This document shows positions 9,139-19,330 of a stretch of 64,000 nucleotides of DNA, piece after piece. Source of the stretch: an uncultured Pseudomonadota bacterium. GTDB lineage: Bacteria; Pseudomonadota; Gammaproteobacteria; Steroidobacterales; Steroidobacteraceae. Where the stretch lies: assembly GCA_903908265.1 (NCBI GenBank), contig CAIVRI010000005.1, positions 1 through 64,000 on the forward strand, read 5' to 3'. A model generated the notes under the pieces. It worked only from the letters and a program-made list of their open reading frames with translations. It had not been told where the DNA came from and searched no databases. How positions within the stretch are numbered: position 1 is the stretch's first letter; each line of letters begins with the position of its first letter. The position numbers and the translations under genes were made by a program.

Positions 9139-10347
9139 ATGCGACGACTGAGTGGGGTGATCGCGATCGGTCTGTGGTGCGCGAGTGCCGCGGCGGCAGC
9201 ACCCGAGTGGCTGGTGAACGGCCATTTGATCGATGGACGCAACCGCGCGGAGGCCCCGTTGGTCGATGTGCGACTCGAGGGGGCGCGCATCGCCGAGATT
9301 CGCCCGGCGGTGGCGAACGCGGTCGGGTTGGATCTGCGCGGCGCGTTTTTGCTGCCGGGTTTCATCGACGCGCATACGCACATTGAGGATCCGGCGGCAG
9401 CACGACGGGCGTTGCAAGCGGGCGTCACGACGGCCCGTGTGCTGGGCGATGCGTATCTCAAGGCGCTAGCGACGCGCGATCTCATCCGGCACGGTTATGT
9501 CGACGGCCCCGAACTGTTGGCTTCCGGTGGTCACATCCGGCCTCGGCTCGGTGAGCCGTTCATCTTAAGTTTTCCGCAGTTCGGTCCGTATCTCGAGACG
9601 CCCTTGACCGGTGCCGAGAATGTGCGCGCGGTGGCGGAGGCGGTGATCGCCCGTGGTGCGGATGTGCTCAAGGTCGGTGCCAGTGAGCGCGCCGGGCTGG
9701 CTGCCACGGATCCGCGCCGTCAGGAACTGTCTTTTGCAGAGATTCGCGCGGTGGTCGAGGTCGCTACTCAGGCGGGGCTGTATGTGGCGGCCCATGCACA
9801 TGACCGCAAGGGCGCAAATGCAGCCGTGCGGGCCGGGGTGCGCAGCATCGAACACGGTACTTATCTAGATGATGAGACCTTGGCGTTGATGCGGCAGAAA
9901 GGCACGTTCTTTGTACCGACGCTGGCCATCATGAGCCCGCTGGGGGATCCGCGTGGCGACAGTGCCGATGCTATTGCCTTGCAATTGCGCACGCGCGCGA
10001 TGATGCGACCACTGCGCGAGGCGGTGAAGAAAGCACATGCGCTGGGGATCCCCATTGCGGTCGGCACCGACGGCGACTACGGGGAAGGCGAGAGCGCTCG
10101 CGTGCGACCGGCACACGAGATTGAGGAGCTCGTGGCGGTCGGGTTCACGCCCACCGAGGCGATCAGTGCAGCGACCTATCAGTCGGCGCGGGTGCTGGGT
10201 ATTGAAGCGCGCACGGGAAGCGTGGCCGTAGGGCTCGAGGCGGATTTCGTCGTCGTGGAGCGCGATCCCCGTCACGACACCTCGACCTTGTATGAGCCGA
10301 TTTTGGTCCTATCGAATGGCCGTGTGGTGTTGAATAGGCTTTACTGA
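9139..10347 (+). CDS. Amidohydrolase family protein with signal peptide
   Basis: DLRGAFLLPGFIDAHTHIED; AVGTDGDYGE; C-terminal LEADFVVVERDP. Confidence 0.85.
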   Translation: MRRLSGVIAIGLWCASAAAAAPEWLVNGHLIDGRNRAEAPLVDVRLEGARIAEIRPAVANAVGLDLRGAFLLPGFIDAHTHIEDPAAARRALQAGVTTARVLGDAYLKALATRDLIRHGYVDGPELLASGGHIRPRLGEPFILSFPQFGPYLETPLTGAENVRAVAEAVIARGADVLKVGASERAGLAATDPRRQELSFAEIRAVVEVATQAGLYVAAHAHDRKGANAAVRAGVRSIEHGTYLDDETLALMRQKGTFFVPTLAIMSPLGDPRGDSADAIALQLRTRAMMRPLREAVKKAHALGIPIAVGTDGDYGEGESARVRPAHEIEELVAVGFTPTEAISAATYQSARVLGIEARTGSVAVGLEADFVVVERDPRHDTSTLYEPILVLSNGRVVLNRLY

Positions 10348-10359
10348 GTGTCGTTGCCG

Positions 10360-10549
10360 CGATGCGCGCGCTTAGGCGCCGGGCGAGCAGGGGCTGTAGG
10401 TCGGGGCGACCGTCCACGATCCGGAAAAGAGCGACCTGCCGACTGAGCGTGCGGTAGAGCACCCGATAGGGCTTGGGCACGACCTGCCGAAAATATTTGA
10501 TGCTTAGTGCGCCCGTTCCTGCGGGTGGCTGCCACGCCCAGGAGAGCAC
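10360..10549 (-). pseudogene. Remnant of a ParE/RelE-type toxin (C-terminal half only)
   Basis: IKYFRQVVPKPYRVLYRTLSRQVALFRIVDGRPDLQPLLARRLSA resembles ParE C-terminus; in-frame stop just upstream, no N-terminal half; stop lost into neighbouring gene. Confidence 0.4.
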
Positions 10550-10732
10550 TTCGTTGGCGTTGGCTTTTAGGTAACTAATCGATTTGACTTAGGAGGAGTG
10601 CCGCACGGGTTCACTCTCCAATTGAGAAAGACTAAAGGCGGATCTTTAAAGGTCTTCCGGCACGTCACCAGCGCCGAAACCGACTGCGCGCGTGTCCGAT
10701 GCATAGGCCCTGCCCCGTTCGCCGTGGGCGAC

Positions 10733-11215
10733 TCAGCGGTTACGGGCGCGTAGCGCGCGCGACTTCTCCCGCGCCCAGTCGCGATCTTTCTCCGTATCAC
10801 GTTTGTCGTGCTGTTTCTTGCCGCGCGCCAGTCCTACTTCGAGCTTGGCTCGCCCGTCTTTCCAATACAGCGACAGCGGGACCAGAGTAAAGCCCTTGCG
10901 TTCCACCGCGCCGACCAGATGGTCAAGTTCCTTGCGGTTCAGCAGCAATTTGCGGGTTCGTATCGGGTCGGCGATCACGTGGGTCGACGCCGAGTTCAAC
11001 GGCGTGATGTGTGCCCCGTGTAAGAACGCCTCTTCATTGCGGATGAAGACGTAGCCTTCGGCCAGTTGGGCGCGTCCCGCGCGCATGGCTTTGACTTCCC
11101 AGCCCATCAGCATCAGGCCCGCTTCATAGCGCTCGTCGATGAAGTACTCGTGGCGAGCACGGCGATTCAGCGCAATAGTGCCAGCGCTCGCGTCCTTGTC
11201 TTCCTTGGCGGCCAT
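10733..11215 (-). CDS. smpB: SsrA-binding protein SmpB
   Basis: [40 protein letters not shown]...[19 protein letters not shown]. Confidence 0.97.
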   Translation of the reverse strand: MAAKEDKDASAGTIALNRRARHEYFIDERYEAGLMLMGWEVKAMRAGRAQLAEGYVFIRNEEAFLHGAHITPLNSASTHVIADPIRTRKLLLNRKELDHLVGAVERKGFTLVPLSLYWKDGRAKLEVGLARGKKQHDKRDTEKDRDWAREKSRALRARNR

Positions 11216-11317
11216 GTTGTCAGTCGTTCCTCGTACGGTCGTCCATTCTAGCCGCGTTGTGGGCTTCGCGCCTTGGCCGCAGAATAGAGGGGTGTCACAC
11301 CCCCCCTCAAATCGCCC

Positions 11318-11779
11318 ATGCGCCTAGTCCACCGTACTGCCCTGGTGCCCCAAACCCCGGCGCAGATGTACGGTCTGGTGAATGACGTGCGCCGTTACCC
11401 TGAGTTCCTGCCCTGGTGCCCGGCGACGGTGGTGCATACCGAGGATGCGCAGAGTTTGGCGGCCACTCTGACGTTCGAGCGGGTCGGCGTGCGCACCACC
11501 GTGACCACGACCAACCGGAATGTCCCGGGCGAGTCGATCGAGATGGTGCTGACCGACGGGCCGCTCAAGTCGTTCCGTGGGCTTTGGCAGTTTCACCCCC
11601 TGCGCGCCCGTACCAGCGACGGGTCGCTCGGTGAAACTCGCGGCTGTAAAGTGGAACTCTCGATCGAATTTACCTTTCTGAATGCGGCTTTGGACCTGGT
11701 TTTTGGGCCGTTCTTTGCGTCGACCTGGGACTCCATAGTCGATGCCTTCGTGCAGCGCGCTCGGCGCGTGCACCCATGA
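11318..11779 (+). CDS. ratA: RatA/CoqI-type (START-like) ubiquinone-associated protein
   Basis: [22 protein letters not shown]; adjacent rnfH. Confidence 0.9.
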   Translation: MRLVHRTALVPQTPAQMYGLVNDVRRYPEFLPWCPATVVHTEDAQSLAATLTFERVGVRTTVTTTNRNVPGESIEMVLTDGPLKSFRGLWQFHPLRARTSDGSLGETRGCKVELSIEFTFLNAALDLVFGPFFASTWDSIVDAFVQRARRVHP

Positions 11780-12117
11780 GCGACCTGACCATTTTGGTGG
11801 TCTATGCCGAGGTCGATCGGCAGACCCAGGTGGCGCTGCAGGTGCCGGTCGGTACGACCGTGGCAGATGCGGTGGTGCTGGCTGGGCTCGAGAGCAAACA
11901 CCCAGGATTGCCGGCCGGGTTGGCAGTCGGAGTCTGGGGTCGGGAAGTGCCGCCAGAGACGCTGCTGCAGTCCGGTGATCGGGTCGAGTTGTATCGACCT
12001 CTGCCTCAAGATCCCAAAGAGACCCGCCGGGCGCTGGCGCGGGAGGGGCGCTCCATGGGCGGCGGCATCGGCATGAAGAAGCGCAGCAAGGCGCGGCCGC
12101 CCCGCTCACGGGCTTAA
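11776..12117 (+). CDS. rnfH: RnfH family ubiquitin-fold protein
   Basis: VYAEVDRQTQVALQVPVGTTVADAV...GDRVELYRPLPQDPKETRR; 4-bp overlap with ratA. Confidence 0.9.
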   Translation: MSDLTILVVYAEVDRQTQVALQVPVGTTVADAVVLAGLESKHPGLPAGLAVGVWGREVPPETLLQSGDRVELYRPLPQDPKETRRALAREGRSMGGGIGMKKRSKARPPRSRA

Positions 12118-12156
12118 CGGACTGGCGTTTGGACGACGCCCAATGCCGGCTGCCCG

Positions 12157-12192
12157 CCGCTGTATGGGGCCTGCGTAGGCCCCATACAGCGG
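12157..12192. terminator. Bidirectional terminator-like perfect inverted repeat between rnfH and bamE
   Basis: CCGCTGTATGGGGCCT-gcgt-AGGCCCCATACAGCGG, 16-bp perfect stem. Confidence 0.65.
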
Positions 12193-12206
12193 TCTTAACA
12201 ACGCAA

Positions 12207-12557
12207 TTAAATCGACGGGCGCTGCGCGATCGGATCTTTCCATGCGCCGGGCGGACGATCGATTTTCGTGACCTTGTCCTCGGCAAACCAGATCGTGATG
12301 TTGCGCTGGTCGACCTTCTGGGTCTTGCCGGTCTTGAAGTAGTAGACGTAGTCCCAGCGCTCGGGATGGAACGGATCCGAGAGCATTGGCGTGCCCAGTA
12401 GGTAACGCACCTGACTGCGCGTCATGCCGACGTTGACCTGATCGAGGTACTTGGCCTCAATATAGTTGCCCTGCGGGATGTTTACTTTGTACACGCAGCC
12501 GCCGAGGGCAAGGCCGAGGGTAAGGGCAGCGGCAAGCAGGGTCTTCGGTGCGGGCAT
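12207..12557 (-). CDS. bamE: Outer membrane protein assembly factor BamE (SmpA/OmlA)
   Basis: Lipobox LALGGC; VNVGMTRSQVRYLLGTPMLSDPFHPERWDYVYYF; start chosen within longer ORF 12207-13055. Confidence 0.93.
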   Translation of the reverse strand: MPAPKTLLAAALTLGLALGGCVYKVNIPQGNYIEAKYLDQVNVGMTRSQVRYLLGTPMLSDPFHPERWDYVYYFKTGKTQKVDQRNITIWFAEDKVTKIDRPPGAWKDPIAQRPSI

Positions 12558-12641
12558 CGTGAAGTCTCGGCGGCGCGGGTTGTCCCCGGCGTCGCGGGGT
12601 GGATAATGGGGGCTGATCATACCGGATCGGGGGAGTACAGA

Positions 12642-13067
12642 GTGGAAAGCCAAGATCTGCGCAAAGCGGGCCTGAAGGTCACGACGCCGCGCGTCAAGAT
12701 CCTCGACATTCTGGCCGTTGAAGCCGGACATCACCTCTCGGCCGAGGACATTTACCGCCGCTTGCTGGAAGCCGACCAGGACATCGGTCTGGCCACGGTC
12801 TATCGGGTCTTGACCCAGTTTGAGGCTGCCGGCCTCATCACCCGCCACCACTTTGAGGGCGGTACGGCGGTGTTCGAGTTGAACCGGGGTGAGCATCATG
12901 ACCATGTGGTGTGTGTGGACTGCGGCCGGGTCGAAGAGTTCACCGACGATGCGATCGAATCGTTGCAGCATCAGGCGGCGGCGCGTCTGGGCTTTGACCT
13001 GACGGACCACGCGCTGATTTTGTATGGCCACTGCCGTCAGGTGGCGTGCCCGCACCGTAAGGCCTGA
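12642..13067 (+). CDS. fur: Ferric uptake regulator Fur
   Basis: LRKAGLKVTTPRVKILDIL...LATVYRVLTQFEAAGLI...EHHDHVVCVDCGRV; GTG start inferred. Confidence 0.93.
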   Translation: MESQDLRKAGLKVTTPRVKILDILAVEAGHHLSAEDIYRRLLEADQDIGLATVYRVLTQFEAAGLITRHHFEGGTAVFELNRGEHHDHVVCVDCGRVEEFTDDAIESLQHQAAARLGFDLTDHALILYGHCRQVACPHRKA

Positions 13068-13082
13068 GTCCGTAGCGCCCGC

Positions 13083-15119
13083 TTACTGGTGGTCGCGGGG
13101 TACGGCCTCGGACCAAGTGCGCTGCCGCAGTACCGTGCCATCACGCGATAGCGTGCGTGTGTATTGGTAATGGAACGTGGTGGCATCACTGCTGACTTCC
13201 AAGAGACCCACCCAGTCCAACACGTGATCGCCGTGGACTTGTCGATAGGTGGAGTCCCCGCGCACCGTGGCGAGTGCGGGCGTGTCGTCGGCGACGCTAT
13301 AGGTTAGTTTTTCGGTGTGATCGAAGCGGCCCCACGGGTAGGTCGTGCCGGTTTGCCCTTGCCAGACCACGGTGGTGCGGTGCCGTACTTCATCGCGCAA
13401 CTGGCTCCATTCTCCGGGCCACGCCGCACCCGCCTCGGCGGTGCCTTTGTTCCACTCCGGTTGTCTGATCGGTTCGGGCGGCGCGAATGCGACGGCCGCC
13501 GGCGCCTGCGGCGGCACGCGGGGCAAGTCGATCCGGGAGGGCGTCACACCGCCGAGCGTCAGCGTCGTGGTCATCGGGTCCGGCGTGGGCCAGTGCATCG
13601 GCCACAGCGCGTTGGAGACCGCCACCCGGATACGGTGCCCGACTGGAAACACCCAGGTGGCCAGATGCAGATTCAGATGCAGCGTGTACTCTGCGCCCGG
13701 CTGCAGTGCGGTGGGCGCACTGAGGCTATCGCGCTGGGCGCCATTGAGGCCGGCGCCGGTGATCTGGGTGACCTGGCCGTCGGGTGCGACGTCCTCCAGA
13801 CGCACGAACCAATGGGCTAGCGGGGCGCTGGCCGAGGCCTGCAAGGTGACCGGTACCAGTCCGAGGATCGCCAGGTCCTCCGTCAGGGGTGCGCTGTCAT
13901 AGGTCAGTGAGAAGGCATCAATTGGGCGCGGATCCGCCGCCAGTTCGCCCCACCAGAACCCTGCTTGCACACCGACAGAGGGTACGTAGCGCAGTGTGTC
14001 TTGTGCCGCGCGCGTCGCCGTCCGGAGCAGTTGATGGTCCGGTTGCAGATACAGCGTGTAGTGCGTGCGCGCTTGCGGCGGCCAGGTCTCGACCCGCCAC
14101 TGCCCGGGCACGTCCTGCGCCGCGCTACCCGGTGGATGATAGTGCTGCTCATAGATGACCAGGCGCGGGTCGTGCTCGACCCCGTTGTTGATGCCTTTGA
14201 GCCAGTGGTCGAACCAGCGCACCGCCTGATCACGCCACTCCATATGCGGGCCATAGTCCGCTTCGTTGGGGTAACCGTGGTTCCACGGTCCGACCCAGGC
14301 TTTGATCGGCGCCGGTGTGGCTTCCAGCATGCGAATCACGCTGTCGCGATAGCCATCCTGCAAGCCCCCGATCAAAAAGGAGGGTACCGTCAGTGCACTG
14401 AGCGGCCGCACGGGGGACTGCCAGAACGCCCCATCGCGTTGGTGACGGATGTAATCGAGCGACCATGGTTCGCTGTCCATGCGCGCGTTCAGCGTCGCCT
14501 CGTCCAACACAAAATCGGGCGCGCCCGGGCGGCCCTGATCGAGATCCATCGTGAGTTCGAACTCATCAATGTGAAAGATCCCATCGATGTAGTGCACGTC
14601 TTCTTTGAAGAGGGCTTCGGTGGCGTCTGCGGCCAAGATGGCTTTGAGCGCCGGCGGTTTGCGCATCGCCATCTGAATGGAGTTGAAGCCACCCCAAGAG
14701 ATGCCGAGCATGCCGACATTGCCGTTGCACCACGGCTGGCGGGCCAGCCAAGCGATGACGGCGTCCCCATCGACTTGTTCCTGCGCGGAGTATTCGCGCG
14801 CCGGTGGATGGCCTTCACTGTTACCAAAGCCACGGATGTCCACCCGTGCCCCTACATAGCCATGCTCGGCGAAATAACTGTGGATGCCGAGGTCACGCGC
14901 GGCTTCGTCGTCGTCCTTACGGTAGGGCAGGTACTCGAGCAGCACAGGATGCTGTTCTTCGCGGTCCGTGGCGGCCGGTCGATAGAGCGTGACCGCAAGG
15001 CGGGTGCCGTCTGGCAGCGGAATCCACGTCTTCTCTATCCGGATCGCAGCCTGCGCATTGCTCGCGACGAGCTCCCAGAGGAGCGCGACCAGACCGGTCC
15101 ACCGTGCGTGCCGTGTCAT
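13083..15119 (-). CDS. CocE/NonD family hydrolase (X-Pro dipeptidyl-peptidase S15-like), secreted
   Basis: VLLEYLPYRKDD; GNVGMLGISWGGFNSI nucleophile elbow; WFDHWLKGI; N-terminal signal peptide. Confidence 0.9.
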   Translation of the reverse strand: MTRHARWTGLVALLWELVASNAQAAIRIEKTWIPLPDGTRLAVTLYRPAATDREEQHPVLLEYLPYRKDDDEAARDLGIHSYFAEHGYVGARVDIRGFGNSEGHPPAREYSAQEQVDGDAVIAWLARQPWCNGNVGMLGISWGGFNSIQMAMRKPPALKAILAADATEALFKEDVHYIDGIFHIDEFELTMDLDQGRPGAPDFVLDEATLNARMDSEPWSLDYIRHQRDGAFWQSPVRPLSALTVPSFLIGGLQDGYRDSVIRMLEATPAPIKAWVGPWNHGYPNEADYGPHMEWRDQAVRWFDHWLKGINNGVEHDPRLVIYEQHYHPPGSAAQDVPGQWRVETWPPQARTHYTLYLQPDHQLLRTATRAAQDTLRYVPSVGVQAGFWWGELAADPRPIDAFSLTYDSAPLTEDLAILGLVPVTLQASASAPLAHWFVRLEDVAPDGQVTQITGAGLNGAQRDSLSAPTALQPGAEYTLHLNLHLATWVFPVGHRIRVAVSNALWPMHWPTPDPMTTTLTLGGVTPSRIDLPRVPPQAPAAVAFAPPEPIRQPEWNKGTAEAGAAWPGEWSQLRDEVRHRTTVVWQGQTGTTYPWGRFDHTEKLTYSVADDTPALATVRGDSTYRQVHGDHVLDWVGLLEVSSDATTFHYQYTRTLSRDGTVLRQRTWSEAVPRDHQ

Positions 15120-15168
15120 TGCTTTCTCCTGCGGTTATCGGCGCCGCGGTGCCCCGTGCGGACACCGT

Positions 15169-16878
15169 TTAGCGACGCTTACGTGCACTGGTCGTGGTTT
15201 TGGGCGCGACGTGGCGTCGCTCCAGCAGTTCGCGTGCATGGCTGCGCGCCGTATCGGTGACTTCGACACCCGCTAGCATGCGCGCCAACTCCTCGACCCG
15301 TTCCTCCGTGGTGAGGACCGCGAGGCGTGTCCGACTGGTCTTGCCATCGGAGAACTTAGCGACCCGGATGTGGTGATCCGCCTGACTGGCCACTTGCGGC
15401 AAATGGGTCACGCACAGCGCTTGTCCACGACGCCCGAGTGCGGCCAACTCGCGGCCGACCATTTCGGCCACTGCGCCGCCGACACCGGCGTCGACTTCGT
15501 CAAAAATCATGCACGACGGCCCACTGGACTGATGCGCTGCAGCCACCTGTACCGCCAAGCTGATGCGCGACAGTTCGCCACCCGAGGCCACTTTCGCAAT
15601 GGGCTTGGGTGGCTGTCCGGGGTTGGCGCTCACGAGGAAGTCGATCTCATCGCGACCGGAGGGATCCGGTGCCCCTTCCATCGGGCGCACGGCAATCTCA
15701 AACACGCCACCGGGCATCCCCAAGCCGCGCATCAAGGCGGTGACCGACGCGGCGAGCGCAGCGGCCGCCTGCTGACGGGCGGCGGTTAGTTTTGCGGCGG
15801 CTCGATCGTAGTCGGTGCGTTGGCGGGCCTGTTGTTGTTCCAGTGCCGCCGCCGTGGTGTCAGCGTGCTCGAGTGATTCGAGTTCGCGCTCCAGTTGCGC
15901 AAGCACGGCGTCCAGCGTCTGCGGCTCGACCCGATGCTTACGCGCCAGTTGTTCGATCGAGGCGATGCGCGATTGCACAACTTCCTGCCGCGTCGGGTCC
16001 GCTTCGAGCGACTCGAGGTAGTCGGCCAGCGCGCGGCCAGCTTCCTTCAGCGGAATCAGCGCCTCTTCCACTAGCGCGATCACGGGGGCTAGTGTCGGGT
16101 CCAGATCGGCGACTGGTCGTAGCGCGGCCGCGCCCCGGCCGATCAGAGCGTGGGCGTCGAGCCCTTCGCCTTCATACAAAGCATCGAGCGCTGTTTGGGC
16201 CGCTTGGGCGAGTTTGCCGCGGTGGGCCAGTCGCTGGGCTTCTGCCAGCAAGCGCTCCACCTCACCGGCTTCCAGTGACAGGGCTTTGAGTTCCTGTACG
16301 TGGTAACGCAACAGATCCAGACGGGCATCGCGATCGTTAGCGGCGCCGCGCAGGATGGCCAGTTCTCGTTCGAGCCGGCGCAGTTCGCGGGCTAGTTGTC
16401 CGACCGGAGCGAGCAGGGCTTCATGGCTGCCGTGGGCGTCGACCAAACCACGCTGCGCTTCGCGCCGGGTCAGCGTGAGAAACTCCTGCTGCCCATGGAT
16501 GTCGATGAGCAATTCACCGAGTGCGCGCACGTGCTGCAGGGGCTGCGTCTGGCCATTGATATAAGCGCGCGAGCGGCCGTCACTACCGACCGTTCGACGC
16601 AGAATGACTTCGCCCTCGTGCTCTAGTTCCTGCTCACGCAGCCACGCTTGTGCGGCGGTATTGCCACGCAGATCGAACACCGCGGAAATCTCCGCGCGTT
16701 CGCTGCCATGGCGCACGACGCCGGCATCAGCGCGTGCGCCGATCGCAAGCATCACCGCATCCACCAGAATCGACTTGCCGGCGCCGGTCTCCCCGGTCAG
16801 TGCCGTCAGGCCCTGGCTGAGCTCGAGTTCGGCGGATTCAATGATCGCGAAGTCGCGGATCTGTAGTTGGGTCAACAT
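15169..16878 (-). CDS. recN: DNA repair protein RecN
   Basis: LTQLQIRDFAIIESAELELSQGLTALTGETGAGKSILVDA...MIFDEVDAGVGG...CVTHLPQVA. Confidence 0.97.
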   Translation of the reverse strand: MLTQLQIRDFAIIESAELELSQGLTALTGETGAGKSILVDAVMLAIGARADAGVVRHGSERAEISAVFDLRGNTAAQAWLREQELEHEGEVILRRTVGSDGRSRAYINGQTQPLQHVRALGELLIDIHGQQEFLTLTRREAQRGLVDAHGSHEALLAPVGQLARELRRLERELAILRGAANDRDARLDLLRYHVQELKALSLEAGEVERLLAEAQRLAHRGKLAQAAQTALDALYEGEGLDAHALIGRGAAALRPVADLDPTLAPVIALVEEALIPLKEAGRALADYLESLEADPTRQEVVQSRIASIEQLARKHRVEPQTLDAVLAQLERELESLEHADTTAAALEQQQARQRTDYDRAAAKLTAARQQAAAALAASVTALMRGLGMPGGVFEIAVRPMEGAPDPSGRDEIDFLVSANPGQPPKPIAKVASGGELSRISLAVQVAAAHQSSGPSCMIFDEVDAGVGGAVAEMVGRELAALGRRGQALCVTHLPQVASQADHHIRVAKFSDGKTSRTRLAVLTTEERVEELARMLAGVEVTDTARSHARELLERRHVAPKTTTSARKRR

Positions 16879-17786
16879 CGGGGTGCGTCCGGTGGGCCTT
16901 GGCGTCCGCCGCGGCCCCAGTGCAACTTGGAGCGCAGGATGCGGAAGTAGTCATAGCCGAGCGGATGCAGCAAGGTCACCCGCCGTGGGCACGGTTCGAT
17001 CACGAGGCGACCGTCCGGCGGCAGATCGCCGAGCACCACGCCGTCGCAGGTCACTTCGGCGCGTACCGGGGCTTGGGACGTCAGTCGCAATTCGATCGTC
17101 GACTGTCCGCCGATCACTAGCGGCCGATCCGACAGCGTGTGCGGGGAAATCGGTGCGATCACGATGGCATCGATATCGGGGGTCAGAATCGGCCCGCCGC
17201 AGGATAGTGCATAGGCGGTGGAACCGGTGGCGGTCGAAATGACTAAGCCATCACCGCCATGGGCGTTAACGAAGTTGCCATTGATGGCACTTTCGAAGTC
17301 GAGCATGCGGCCGGTATCGCGTTTTTGCAGCACCACGTCGTTGAGGGCCACGAGCACGCGGTCGGCCATCTGCGGGACGATCAGGCGCGCACTGAGCGTG
17401 CGGCGCAGATCGCGCTCAAAGCGCCCAGCCAACACATCGTCGAAGCGCTCGATCATTTCGGTTGCGCTGATGTCGGCGAGAAACCCCAGGCGCCCGCGGT
17501 TGATGCCGAGCAGGGGCACGGCGGCATCACCGACCAGACGCGCGGTATACAGCAGCGTGCCATCGCCGCCGACCGAGACCATGAGGTGCGCGCCAAGTAC
17601 GAGGTTCGCTTCCGCTCGGCGCTCGACCGCCGCCGGGTAGGGCAGGCCGCCGGCGGCATCGACAAACACACGGATGCCGCACCCGACCGCGTGACGGGCG
17701 AGCGCAACCATGGCGTCCGCGACAAGCGGGTCAGCCGGGCGTCCGACTAGGGCGATGCAGGAAAACGCGTGGGTCATCGGATGCAA
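16872..17786 (-). CDS. nadK: NAD(+) kinase
   Basis: VSVGGDGTLLYTARL; LGINRGRLGFL; TATGSTAYALSCGGPILTP. Confidence 0.95.
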   Translation of the reverse strand: MHPMTHAFSCIALVGRPADPLVADAMVALARHAVGCGIRVFVDAAGGLPYPAAVERRAEANLVLGAHLMVSVGGDGTLLYTARLVGDAAVPLLGINRGRLGFLADISATEMIERFDDVLAGRFERDLRRTLSARLIVPQMADRVLVALNDVVLQKRDTGRMLDFESAINGNFVNAHGGDGLVISTATGSTAYALSCGGPILTPDIDAIVIAPISPHTLSDRPLVIGGQSTIELRLTSQAPVRAEVTCDGVVLGDLPPDGRLVIEPCPRRVTLLHPLGYDYFRILRSKLHWGRGGRQGPPDAPRC

Positions 17787-17922
17787 ACGTTATCACGGTA
17801 TGATGGCTTTCGGCGTGTCGGCGCGGGCCGGTGTCGTCGGATCGACCTTGACCGCAAGAGCGGGCCTCGTTAGATTTTGGGTCAGCGCGAAAAAAACGAT
17901 CTTCCACAGGGGCTTAGCCTAC

Positions 17923-19020
17923 ATGTCCGATGATCATCGAGGGCTTGGGCGCGAGGCGGGTGATGCACCGCAGCGCCTGAGTGAGCGGGCAGAAACGCTG
18001 TTGAATGTGCTGGTCGGGGCCTACATCCGCGATGGGCAGCCAGTCGGCTCGCGCACACTGACGCGCGAGTCTGGGCTCACGGTCAGCGCCGCCACGGTCC
18101 GTAACGTGATGGCGGATTTGGAGGACTACGGGTTCGTCAGTTCGCCGCACACCTCCGCGGGCCGCATTCCGACCGATAAGGGCTACCGGGTCTTCGTCGA
18201 CGCCTTGCTCAAACTCAAGCCAGCAGAATATGACCGGGAGATTTTACGGACCTTGCAAGACCGCTTTGGCGCCAGCGCGGACGACCCGCGCCAGTTGGTT
18301 GCCACCGCGTCCCAGTTTTTGTCGAATTTCACCCAGTTGGCCGGCGTGGTCACGGTACCGCGGCACACGCACGCTGCCGTGACGCAGATCGAGTTCATGC
18401 CGCTCTCGGAGAATCGGGTGCTGGCGATCATGGTGGTTAATGGTCGGGAAGTGCAGAACCGTATCCTCAAGTTGGCGCGGCCGTATACGTCCGAGGAATT
18501 GCGCCGCGCGGCGACGTTTTTGAATGAACAATTTGCGGGTCGCGAACTGGAGTCTATTCGTCACCAATTGCTGCACCAGCTGCAAGACACCCGCTCGTCG
18601 ATGAATCAGCTCATGACGGATGCGATTTCGATGGCCGAAGCCATGATGGGCTCAGCAGAGGGGGGCACGGGCTCGGCGGACGTCGTGATCGCGGGCGAGA
18701 CTAATCTGATGGGCGTGGCCGAACTATCTAGCGTCGAGAAATTACGGCGCCTGTTCGATGCGTTTAATGAGAAACGCGACATCCTGCATCTGTTAGATCA
18801 GTGCCTGCGCGCTGATCGGGTGCAGATTTTCATCGGCCGGGAGTCCGGTTACGGCATTTTTGATGACTACAGCCTGGTGACGGCTCCCTATACCGTCGAC
18901 AACGAGGTGGTCGGGGTACTCGGCGTCATTGGGCCCACCCGGATGGCCTACGAGCGGGTCATCCCGATCGTGGATCTGACGGCGCGGTTGCTCGGTTCCG
19001 CCCTGAATCAGACGCGCTGA
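17923..19020 (+). CDS. hrcA: Heat-inducible transcription repressor HrcA
   Basis: LSERAETLLNVLVGAYIRDGQPVGSRTL...SAATVRNVMADLEDYGFVSSPHTSAGRIPTDKGYRVFVD. Confidence 0.96.
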   Translation: MSDDHRGLGREAGDAPQRLSERAETLLNVLVGAYIRDGQPVGSRTLTRESGLTVSAATVRNVMADLEDYGFVSSPHTSAGRIPTDKGYRVFVDALLKLKPAEYDREILRTLQDRFGASADDPRQLVATASQFLSNFTQLAGVVTVPRHTHAAVTQIEFMPLSENRVLAIMVVNGREVQNRILKLARPYTSEELRRAATFLNEQFAGRELESIRHQLLHQLQDTRSSMNQLMTDAISMAEAMMGSAEGGTGSADVVIAGETNLMGVAELSSVEKLRRLFDAFNEKRDILHLLDQCLRADRVQIFIGRESGYGIFDDYSLVTAPYTVDNEVVGVLGVIGPTRMAYERVIPIVDLTARLLGSALNQTR

Positions 19021-19330
19021 AGCCGTAGAGCCCGCGCCAGATGACGGTACCCCAGCGGTTGCCGATCCGCGTGTCCTGCGCGGCCTAGATCCGCGCAGCG
19101 CGCCGAGCAAACCCGTGCAGGGGGCGTTTGGCCCCTCGGCACAATGCAGGCTGCGGTGTGCCGGCTGTAGCGGCGCTCGGACGGTTAGGGCAGGGGCGAA
19201 AAGAAAAAAAGCCTGTTTTTAAATACTAAGCTATTGATAATAAACATTTTTAGCGATCTTTTATTGATTGCTTCAGAGGCATAAAGCCCTCGCCGAGCGC
19301 GGTTGTCCTAGAGGGGGCCGGCGTCTTGCT

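Noticed and set aside
11324-12286. 320-aa minus-strand ORF
   Set aside because: Shadow of ratA/rnfH; low-complexity Arg/Pro-rich translation.
13965-15260. 431-aa plus-strand ORF
   Set aside because: Antisense to the CocE-like hydrolase and recN; no recognisable domain.
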